From Mycobacterium gordonae (GTDB taxonomy: Bacteria > Actinomycetota > Actinomycetes > Mycobacteriales > Mycobacteriaceae), in contig NZ_CP070973.1 of the NCBI RefSeq assembly GCF_017086405.1, positions 1,240,001 through 1,304,000 on the forward strand: a stretch of 64,000 bases of DNA, given 5' to 3'. A program made the position numbers and the translations under genes. Numbering within the stretch: position 1 is the stretch's first letter; the number at the start of each line of letters is the position of its first letter. A model generated the notes under the pieces. It was not told where the DNA came from, searched no databases, and saw only the letters and a list, made by a program, of their open reading frames with translations. Below are positions 57,950 through 64,000 of this stretch, piece by piece.

Positions 57950-59080
57950 TCATTCCGCCTGCAGTGAGCCACCCACTCCGCCGATCGCGTCGACGGCTTC
58001 GGACACCCGCGCCTGGAATCCCGGCGGCAGTGGAATGTAGCCCAACCTGTTCACATCGACCTGGCCCGGCCCGATCGCGGCCTGCAGGAACGCCTTGACC
58101 GCCCGCGCCACTTCGGGTGTCGGGTACTTGGAGCAGACGATCTCATAGGTGGCCAGGACGATCGGGTAGACGTCGGGTTGGGCTGGGTTGTAGAACGACG
58201 AGATATCGAGCACGAGGTTGTTGCCCGCGCCGACGATCTTTGCGCCGCTGATGGTCTTTCCGACGGTGTCCGTGCCGATCCGCACCGGCCGCAGCGACCG
58301 GCGGCTTGCGGGTGTCTTGATCTCGGCGGCGTAAAGCCCTTGCTCGAGCGCGAAGGACAATTCGTTGTAGCTGATCGCGCCTTCGGTGGATTTGACCAAC
58401 TCCGCGGTGCCCTTGTTGCCGACCGCGCCGACACCGACGCCGCCGTGGAAAGCCTTGCCGGTGCCTTGCTTCCACGCCCCGGCGGACGCGGCGTGCAGGT
58501 AGGACTGGAAGTTGTCGGTGGTGCCCGAGGCGTCGCTGCGGTAAACGACGCGGATGTCTTCGGCCGGCATGGAGGCGTTCAGCGCGGTCAGTGCAGGGTC
58601 GTCCCAGCGCGTGATGGTGCCGTTGAAGATCTTGGCGAGCGTGGGCCCGTCGATCACCAGCGTGTCCACGTTAGCGAGGTTGTAGGTGATGGCCAGCGGA
58701 CCGAACACGACGGGCAGGTTCCATGCGTCGACCCCGCCGCACCGCTCTTTGGCGGCGGCGGACTGCTCGCCCGACAGGGGTGTGTCCGATCCGGCCAAAT
58801 CGGTTTTACCGGACAAGAACTCGTTGATGCCGGCACCCGAGCCGATGGCGTTGTAGGTGAGTGTCTGTTGGTTGCAGGCGTTGTGGTAGGCGTCGATGAA
58901 GCGCCTCATCGCATGCGCCTGTGCGGTCGATCCGCTGGCCACCAGGGTCTGTTTGCCGCCGCATTCCACCTTCGCGCCCCTGACATAGGGGAGGGTGGCC
59001 TGGGCGGTGGTGCACGCCGAGAGCAGCAGCGCACCCGTGGCCAGCACGCCGATGGCAACGGCAGGTCGGTCGCGCTTCAT
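57950..59080 (-). CDS. PstS-type phosphate-binding lipoprotein
   Basis: A 376-residue substrate-binding lipoprotein of the phosphate ABC importer class. From ATG 59080 the signal MKRDRPAVAIGVLATGALLLSAC has a lipobox with Cys23. Family motifs: GSTAQAHAMRRFIDAYH, YNAIGSGAGINEFLSGKTDLAGSDTPLSGEQ, WNLPVVFGPLAITYN and YRSDASGTTDNFQSYLHAA, which carry phosphate-binding Ser/Asp residues. No pstC, pstA or pstB gene is near. It lies on the opposite strand between DUF4436 copies 1 and 2. A longer upstream frame lacks a signal peptide and is rejected. Whether it binds phosphate is inference from fold. Confidence 0.9.
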   Translation of the reverse strand: MKRDRPAVAIGVLATGALLLSACTTAQATLPYVRGAKVECGGKQTLVASGSTAQAHAMRRFIDAYHNACNQQTLTYNAIGSGAGINEFLSGKTDLAGSDTPLSGEQSAAAKERCGGVDAWNLPVVFGPLAITYNLANVDTLVIDGPTLAKIFNGTITRWDDPALTALNASMPAEDIRVVYRSDASGTTDNFQSYLHAASAGAWKQGTGKAFHGGVGVGAVGNKGTAELVKSTEGAISYNELSFALEQGLYAAEIKTPASRRSLRPVRIGTDTVGKTISGAKIVGAGNNLVLDISSFYNPAQPDVYPIVLATYEIVCSKYPTPEVARAVKAFLQAAIGPGQVDVNRLGYIPLPPGFQARVSEAVDAIGGVGGSLQAE

Positions 59081-59342
59081 GACGGCCCCCTTCACAACGG
59101 CACACCGACATTTAGAACCGCCGGAATCGGACTGCAGGCAAACACCCGATGAACCCGACGGCATACCTTGGTGAACGTCTCGTGCGCCGTCCCGCGCCGC
59201 GAATTGACCGGAGGATTGCCGCCAGATGTATTGCGGGTGAAGCAAATTGGATCGAGGCGCGCGGGCCCGGGGAGTTCGCTAGCATCTGACGTCGTGTCGT
59301 CCCGGAAGCGATGGAGGCCACTGTGGCAAGCGGAGGTGTGCG

Positions 59343-60314
59343 GTGACCACCGAAGCTCCACCCACCCCGGCCGCGGATAAGCCCCGGCCGCCGGCGGAGA
59401 AGCCGCACAAGAAGAAGAAAAAGCCGGCGACGAAAAAACCGGAGAAGCCGCGCATCCTGGTCGGCATCATCATCCTGACGGTCATCGTGATCTTCTATGT
59501 GTTGTCGTTGGTCGGCGTTCACGTCCTGCAGAGGTCAGAGGGCCCGCTTCCCCCGCTGGACCTGAGCCAGGGCGGCGGCGATGCGACGATCGTCCAGCTG
59601 CGCCTTGAGGAGCTCAAGCCGGTCGCCAACCGCCTAACGGTGGATGTGCTTGTCTATCCCAGCATTTCGTCGTACGACAACCGATTCGATGTGCTGGGCA
59701 CCGACGTGGCCGTACGCCTCTATCCCACCAGTGACCTCGGCGACCTGCACTACCCGAAAGGCAAAGCCCCGGCCCAACTCAGCACCACCGTGGAAGCCCA
59801 CGGTGATCCCGGCAACTGGCCGTTCGATTCCTATCGCACCGAACCGATCGCGGCCGATGCGTTCGTCGGGCCCGGCGACAATCTCAAGAAGGTCCCGGCT
59901 CGGGTGGAGGTGACCGGAGCGCTCGACGGTTGGGCGATCAGCGTCAACCGCGTGCACGACCCCGCCGCGCTTCCCACATCACGCGCCACGGACAACGGAA
60001 ACGTGGTCATCACCTTCAAGAGGGCGAAGGGTCCGCTGATCTTCGATCTGGGCATCTGCCTGGTGCTCATCGCCCTGCCCACCCTGGCGCTGTTGGTGGC
60101 GGTGCCGATGGCATTGGGCAGACGCAAGTTTCTGCCGCCGTTCGCAACCTGGTACGCCGCGAACCTGTTCGCCATCGTCCCCCTGCGCAACATCCTTCCG
60201 GGCGCGCCTCCGCCCGGCTCATGGATCGACCAGGCGATCGTCCAGTGGGTGTTGATCGCGCTGGTGACGGCGATGAGCCTGTACATCGTGGCTTGGGTCC
60301 GGCAGGGGGACTGA
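59343..60314 (+). CDS. DUF4436 membrane protein, copy 2
   Basis: A 323-residue paralogue. The cytosolic start is Pro/Lys-rich (KPHKKKKKPATKKPEKPR). One membrane segment (ILVGIIILTVIVIFYVLSLVGVHVL), an outer domain (LGDLHYPKGKAPAQLSTTVEAHGDPGNWPFDSYRTEPI), and the C-terminal helices LGICLVLIALPTLALLVAVPMALG, WYAANLFAIVPLRN and VLIALVTAMSLYIVAW keep the family pattern. The conserved RRKFLPPF and APPPGSWIDQA are intact. GTG at 59343 has GGAGGTG upstream. Its stop is 16 bases before copy 3, so they form an operon. The shared 262-base gap with pstS holds both promoters. Confidence 0.9.
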   Translation: MTTEAPPTPAADKPRPPAEKPHKKKKKPATKKPEKPRILVGIIILTVIVIFYVLSLVGVHVLQRSEGPLPPLDLSQGGGDATIVQLRLEELKPVANRLTVDVLVYPSISSYDNRFDVLGTDVAVRLYPTSDLGDLHYPKGKAPAQLSTTVEAHGDPGNWPFDSYRTEPIAADAFVGPGDNLKKVPARVEVTGALDGWAISVNRVHDPAALPTSRATDNGNVVITFKRAKGPLIFDLGICLVLIALPTLALLVAVPMALGRRKFLPPFATWYAANLFAIVPLRNILPGAPPPGSWIDQAIVQWVLIALVTAMSLYIVAWVRQGD

Positions 60315-60330
60315 TCTACCATCTGACCTC

Positions 60331-61218
60331 GTGCCGCCCGACGCTCCGCCGCCCGAGCCGGGAGCTCCCCAGCACAAGCACATGTCGGTGCGCAAGCACC
60401 TGCTGCTCGACTCGTCGATCCTGATCGGTTTCGCCGCCGTCTACATCTTCACTCTTCTCAACTACCAGTGGCTGGCCCCGCACCCGCTGCCCAAGGTGGA
60501 TCTGCGATCCCCCAAGGACACCGTGGTGAAGGTGCACATCGACGGCATGCAGACCAAAGAGAACATGCTCGACGTGACGCTGGTGCTGAAGCCGGACGAG
60601 GCGATCGTCGACAAGAAGACGGGTCGGCTGAACGCCGACACGGCGGTCCGCTTCCCGATGCAGGACGACATGGGAGAGGTGCGCTACGACCTGGGCAGCG
60701 CGCCGGAACCGAAAGACACCACCATTGAGGCCCGGGGTGAGCCGCGTAACTGGCCCCTGGACACCTACACCACCGACCCGATCCGAGCGGAGTGGCTGGT
60801 CGGAGCGGGCGACAGCAGCCACTACGAGGCGGCCAAGATCGAGGTGGACGGATCGGCGGACGGCTTCGACATCGACGTCGCGCGGGTCGAGGACAGCCCC
60901 AACGACGTCGTCATCACCCTGAAGCGGACTCGGGCGCAGCGAATTTTCGACATCGGTATCTGCCTGGTACTCATCACCCTGCCGGCGGTGGCGATGTTCG
61001 TCGCCATCCAGATGGTCACGCGCCGGCGGCCGTTCCTGCCGCCGTTCGGAACGTGGTACGCCGCGATGCTGTTTGCCGTGGTGCCGTTGCGCAACTTCCT
61101 GCCGGGCTCGCCACCGACGGGCGCCTGGATCGACCAGGGCCTGGTGATCTGGGTGCTGCTGGGCCTGGCCGCCGCGATGGTGATCTACATCGTGGCGTGG
61201 TACCGAGATCGCGCTTGA
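60331..61218 (+). CDS. DUF4436 membrane protein, copy 3 (most divergent)
   Basis: A 295-residue paralogue, shortest of the four. Short His/Pro-rich N-terminus, membrane segment SSILIGFAAVYIFTLLNYQWL, outer domain with MGEVRYDLGSAPEPKDTTIEARGEPRNWPLDTYTTDPI, then IGICLVLITLPAVAMFVAIQMV, WYAAMLFAVVPLRN and GLVIWVLLGLAAAMVIYIVAW. The junction reads RRPFLPPFGTW and SPPTGAWIDQG, where Lys of KFLPPF and Ser of GSW are changed. GTG at 60331, 16 bases after copy 2. Function unknown; the drift suggests a different partner. Confidence 0.88.
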   Translation: MPPDAPPPEPGAPQHKHMSVRKHLLLDSSILIGFAAVYIFTLLNYQWLAPHPLPKVDLRSPKDTVVKVHIDGMQTKENMLDVTLVLKPDEAIVDKKTGRLNADTAVRFPMQDDMGEVRYDLGSAPEPKDTTIEARGEPRNWPLDTYTTDPIRAEWLVGAGDSSHYEAAKIEVDGSADGFDIDVARVEDSPNDVVITLKRTRAQRIFDIGICLVLITLPAVAMFVAIQMVTRRRPFLPPFGTWYAAMLFAVVPLRNFLPGSPPTGAWIDQGLVIWVLLGLAAAMVIYIVAWYRDRA

Positions 61219-61357
61219 GGCCCGGCGGCAAGGAACTCCAGGCTTGGAAGCCGCGGTTGCTGCCGCCGTGTTAACGCAGGTGACGCATAATGTTACGGGT
61301 GCGTAGCGCGTGGTAACAAAGGCTGATAGCAAACAAATGAATTGCTAATCTGCCGCA
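61219..61357 (+). promoter_or_regulatory. Intergenic region before DUF4436 copy 4
   Basis: TAATCT (61346-61351) lies 6 bases before the GTG of copy 4, predicting leaderless transcription. An inverted pair, TGTTAC (61291-61296) and GTAACA (61313-61318), and a nearby GTTAAC (61270-61275) could be a regulator site. No -35 is clear. Confidence 0.4.
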
Positions 61358-62323
61358 GTGACAGTGCATAGGGAGCTGGCCCTGCCGGTGGGCCCTCGAC
61401 CCGAGTTCGACCTGGATGAGTCGTTCGCCATGCCCGCGCACAGCCCCGACGATGCCGCGCTTCGGCGGCGGCGCCGCCACCTCATCCTGGACGTCTCCGT
61501 CGTCGTCAGCGTTGTCGTCGTCTACCTGCTGTCGCTGTTCGGGTACCACCTGCTGGCCACCTCGCCGGGGCCGCTGCCCGAGCCGGACATGACGACCACC
61601 GACAACAGCGTCGTCCTGGTGCGGATCGAGCAATTGCATGCCGTCGAGCATCGGCTGGACGTCAAAGTGCTTGTCAAACCTGATGATTCGATGGTCGACC
61701 CGCGCCTGCACGTGCTGAACACCGATACCTCCGTGCGGTTCTTCCCGCAGAACGACCTGGGTGATCTGCAGTACCCGATGGGCAAGTTGCCGGCGCAGGT
61801 GGCCACCACCATCCCAGCGCACGGTGAACCCGGCGACTGGCCGTTCGACACCTATACCACCGACACGATCCAGGCCGATGTGCTCGTCGGCACCGGCGAC
61901 GGCCGTCAGTACAAGCCGGCCCGGGTGGAAGTGACCGGCGTTTTGGAAGGGTGGGACGTCTCCGCCTCCCGCGTCGGGCGGGACAGCCACGACCCCAACC
62001 GCCCGGACAACGTGATCATCACCATCAAGCGGGCCAAGGGGCCGCTCGTCTTCGACCTGGGGATCTGCCTGGTGCTGGTCGCATTGCCGACGCTGGCCCT
62101 ATTCGTGGCCATTCAGATGCTGACCGGTCGTCGGAAGTTTCTGCCGCCTTTTTCCACCTGGTATGCCGCGATGCTGTTCGCGGTCGTGCCGTTGCGCAAC
62201 ATCCTGCCCGGTTCCCCGCCCGCCGGTTCGTGGGTAGACCAGGCCGTGGTGATCTGGGTGCTGATCGGCCTCGCGACCGCGCTGATCCTCTACATCCTGG
62301 CCTGGCACCGGCAAGGGGACTGA
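61358..62323 (+). CDS. DUF4436 membrane protein, copy 4
   Basis: A 321-residue paralogue. An acidic and Arg-rich N-terminus (LRRRRRHLI) precedes LDVSVVVSVVVVYLLSLFGYHLLA. The outer domain has NDLGDLQYPMGKLPAQVATTIPAHGEPGDWPFDTYTTDTI, and the C-terminal helices are LGICLVLVALPTLALFVAIQML, WYAAMLFAVVPLRN and AVVIWVLIGLATALILYILAW. RRKFLPPF and SPPAGSWVDQA are intact. GTG at 61358 is directly after a -10-like TAATCT. Closest in feel to copy 1 (both share LGDLQYP and RPDNVIIT). The rplN promoter begins 8 bases past its stop. Confidence 0.9.
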   Translation: MTVHRELALPVGPRPEFDLDESFAMPAHSPDDAALRRRRRHLILDVSVVVSVVVVYLLSLFGYHLLATSPGPLPEPDMTTTDNSVVLVRIEQLHAVEHRLDVKVLVKPDDSMVDPRLHVLNTDTSVRFFPQNDLGDLQYPMGKLPAQVATTIPAHGEPGDWPFDTYTTDTIQADVLVGTGDGRQYKPARVEVTGVLEGWDVSASRVGRDSHDPNRPDNVIITIKRAKGPLVFDLGICLVLVALPTLALFVAIQMLTGRRKFLPPFSTWYAAMLFAVVPLRNILPGSPPAGSWVDQAVVIWVLIGLATALILYILAWHRQGD

Positions 62324-62330
62324 CGCGAAT

Positions 62331-62366
62331 TTGGTGCTGCGCTGGGTGTCCCCTAGACTCTAGGGG
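62331..62366 (+). promoter_or_regulatory. rplN operon promoter with embedded palindrome
   Basis: TTGGTG (62331-62336), a 17-base spacer and TAGACT (62354-62359) form a promoter. The perfect 17-base palindrome CCCCTAGACTCTAGGGG (62350-62366) overlaps the -10. A leader of about 150 bases follows, with AGGAG before the rplN GTG. Confidence 0.6.
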
Positions 62367-62520
62367 TTGCCTTGGGCAGACCTCGGCTGGCTCGTGCGAA
62401 GCGGGAGTCAGCCCCGCGTGCCTTTCGGTGACAAACAGTTTTTCAAGACCGCGCACGTCAGGTGCTCATTGAGCTTGCGTTTCGCCTGCCGCGCACACGT
62501 CCACCAGGTCAGGAGATCGA

Positions 62521-62889
62521 GTGATTCAGCAGGAATCGCGGCTGAAGGTCGCCGACAACACCGGCGCCAAGGAGATCTTGTGCATCCGCGTGCTCGGCGG
62601 CTCGTCGCGACGCTATGCCGGCATCGGCGACATCATCGTCGCCACGGTGAAAGACGCCATCCCGGGCGGCAACGTCAAACGGGGTGATGTCGTGAAGGCC
62701 GTCGTGGTGCGCACCGTCAAGGAGCGCAGGCGCCCGGACGGCAGCTACATCAAGTTCGACGAGAACGCCGCGGTGATCATCAAGCCCGACAACGACCCGC
62801 GCGGCACCCGCATCTTCGGACCGGTGGGCCGTGAGTTGCGGGAGAAGAAGTTCATGAAGATCATCTCGCTCGCCCCGGAGGTGTTGTAA
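62521..62889 (+). CDS. rplN: 50S ribosomal protein L14
   Basis: A 122-residue L14 with [27 protein letters not shown] and [36 protein letters not shown] at 62521 follows AGGAG. Begins the second ribosomal operon, separated from the S10 operon by atsA and the DUF4436 genes, as in other mycobacteria where the S10 and spc parts are split. rplX starts at the next base. Confidence 0.99.
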   Translation: MIQQESRLKVADNTGAKEILCIRVLGGSSRRYAGIGDIIVATVKDAIPGGNVKRGDVVKAVVVRTVKERRRPDGSYIKFDENAAVIIKPDNDPRGTRIFGPVGRELREKKFMKIISLAPEVL

Positions 62890-63207
62890 GTGAAGGTCCA
62901 CAAAGGCGACACCGTGCTGGTCATCGCCGGCAAAGATAAAGGGGCCAAGGGCAAGGTGATCCAGGCCTACCCGGACCGCAACAGGGTGTTGGTCGAAGGC
63001 GTCAACCGGATCAAGAAGCACACGGCGATCTCGACCAATCAGCGCGGCGCGCGCTCGGGTGGCATCGTCACCCAGGAAGCGCCGATCCACGTGTCCAACG
63101 TGATGGTCGTCGACTCCGACGGCAAGCCCACCCGCATCGGTTACCGCGTGGACGAAGAGACCGGCAAGCGGGTCCGCATCTCCAAGCGCAACGGCAAGGA
63201 CATCTGA
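62890..63207 (+). CDS. rplX: 50S ribosomal protein L24
   Basis: A 105-residue L24, an assembly initiator. The KOW motif is [40 protein letters not shown] at 62890 directly abuts the rplN stop. Stop two bases before rplE. Confidence 0.99.
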   Translation: MKVHKGDTVLVIAGKDKGAKGKVIQAYPDRNRVLVEGVNRIKKHTAISTNQRGARSGGIVTQEAPIHVSNVMVVDSDGKPTRIGYRVDEETGKRVRISKRNGKDI

Positions 63208-63209
63208 CG

Positions 63210-63773
63210 ATGACTACTGCAGAGAAGACGCAGCCGCGCCTGAAAGAGCGGTATCGCAACGAAATCCGCGACGCCCTGCACAAGCAGTTCGGCTATCGCA
63301 ACGTCATGCAGATCCCCACGGTGACCAAGGTTGTGGTCAACATGGGAGTAGGCGAGGCGGCTCGCGACGCCAAGTTGATCAACGGCGCCGTCAACGACCT
63401 GTCGCTGATCACCGGACAGCGGCCGGAGATCCGCAAGGCGCGCAAGTCGATCGCGCAGTTCAAGTTGCGCGAGGGCATGCCGATCGGCGCGCGGGTCACC
63501 CTGCGCGGCGACCGGATGTGGGAGTTCCTGGACCGGCTCACCTCGATCGCGCTGCCCCGTATCCGTGACTTCCGTGGGTTGTCACCCAAGCAGTTCGACG
63601 GTGTCGGCAACTACACCTTCGGCCTCGCCGAGCAGTCGGTGTTCCACGAGATCGACGTGGACAAGATCGACCGGGTCCGCGGCATGGACATCAGCGTCGT
63701 CACCTCGGCGACGACCGACGACGAAGGACGAGCGCTGTTGCGGGCCCTCGGCTTTCCCTTCAAGGAGAACTGA
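63210..63773 (+). CDS. rplE: 50S ribosomal protein L5
   Basis: A 187-residue L5 that contacts 5S rRNA and the P-site tRNA. Segments [22 protein letters not shown] and [31 protein letters not shown] are typical. ATG at 63210; normal length. Confidence 0.99.
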   Translation: MTTAEKTQPRLKERYRNEIRDALHKQFGYRNVMQIPTVTKVVVNMGVGEAARDAKLINGAVNDLSLITGQRPEIRKARKSIAQFKLREGMPIGARVTLRGDRMWEFLDRLTSIALPRIRDFRGLSPKQFDGVGNYTFGLAEQSVFHEIDVDKIDRVRGMDISVVTSATTDDEGRALLRALGFPFKEN

Positions 63774-63777
63774 GCAG

Positions 63778-63963
63778 ATGGCGAAGAAGGCACTGGTCAA
63801 TAAAGCCAACCGCAAGCCGAAGTTCGCGGTGCGCGGCTACACACGCTGCAGCAAGTGCGGCCGTCCGCGTGCGGTGTTCCGCAAGTTCGGGCTGTGCCGG
63901 ATCTGCTTGCGCGAGATGGCGCATGCGGGCGAGTTGCCCGGCGTGCAGAAGAGCAGTTGGTGA
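63778..63963 (+). CDS. rpsZ: 30S ribosomal protein S14, zinc-binding type Z
   Basis: A 61-residue S14 with two zinc pairs, CSKCG and CRICLR (C+ form). In M. tuberculosis the gene is rpsN1. ATG at 63778 is four bases after rplE; a longer frame upstream overlaps rplE and is rejected. It is the zinc-dependent form; any zinc-free paralogue would lie elsewhere. Confidence 0.98.
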   Translation: MAKKALVNKANRKPKFAVRGYTRCSKCGRPRAVFRKFGLCRICLREMAHAGELPGVQKSSW

Positions 63964-63983
63964 CAGGACACAGGGACTAAACC

Positions 63984-64000
63984 ATGACGATGACGGATCC
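63984..64000 (+). CDS. rpsH: 30S ribosomal protein S8, first codons
   Basis: ATG at 63984 begins MTMTD, the mycobacterial S8 N-terminus, and is cut by the window edge. Position after rpsZ supports it. Confidence 0.85.

Overview
The window is chromosomal DNA of a mycobacterium. It is high-GC throughout, carries a PE-family gene, a complete mycofactocin (mft) locus and the MceG/Mkl ATPase. Its gene order follows the M. tuberculosis stretch that, from memory, runs from Rv0648 to Rv0718 (alpha-mannosidase, rplJL, mkl, rpoBC, fadE8-echA4-echA5, rpsLG-fusA-tuf, mftR-G, S10 operon, atsA, rplN onward). Several things differ from that order: no toxin-antitoxin genes between mkl and rpoB, no lpqP, no mmpS5-mmpL5-Rv0678 after echA5, and several inserted genes. 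Species cannot be fixed from this window. A PE protein together with these losses points to a non-tuberculosis mycobacterium, possibly of the terrae/Mycolicibacter type; this is inference.

Layout. 1-2136: end of a large glycosidase, a PpiC/SurA-like small protein and a ROK sugar kinase, in a coupled operon that carries a MIRU-like repeat at one start/stop overlap. 2152-3426: rplJ-rplL with an L10-type leader and a terminator. 3439-6852: a TetR gene facing a carotenoid cleavage oxygenase across a palindromic operator, then mkl. 6853-14906: the rpoB promoter region, rpoB and rpoC, with wild-type rifampicin residues. 14972-18949: a Rieske oxygenase, a neutral ceramidase and endonuclease IV. 18965-20600: a TetR gene, a 54-bp perfect palindrome and a decayed MFS transporter. 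20651-24717: a coupled acyl-CoA operon (fadE8, echA4, a PaaX-like regulator, echA5). 24714-26514: two exported DUF3060 proteins and a TetR regulator. 26557-31185: the str operon rpsL-rpsG-fusA-tuf, closed by a strong terminator.

31290-44364 is dominated by redox and mycofactocin functions. It holds a SHOCT membrane protein, a mycofactocin-type SDR behind a perfect KstR-type box, a ferredoxin reductase, an ECF sigma factor overlapping a triple-VOC protein and preceded by a GGAAAG-N16-CGTCGG promoter, a DUF2332 protein, and mftR facing mftA-B-C-D-E-F-G. The mft set includes the 29-residue precursor peptide MftA, which is too short for routine ORF calling. After mftG lie an orphan PE gene and a small unknown gene.

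46316-51777 is the S10 ribosomal operon. 51834-56907 holds a MEST-like hydrolase, then arylsulfatase AtsA, an LpqN-like lipoprotein and the formylglycine-generating enzyme that would mature AtsA. 57002-62323 carries four DUF4436 membrane proteins where M. tuberculosis has, to my memory, one (Rv0713), with a divergent PstS-type phosphate-binding lipoprotein between the first and second copies. The window ends in the next ribosomal operon, rplN-rplX-rplE-rpsZ and the first codons of rpsH.

The best candidates for new biology are the DUF4436/PstS expansion, the TetR/54-bp palindrome with its broken transporter, the ECF-VOC module, and the KstR-type box in front of a mycofactocin-type dehydrogenase.
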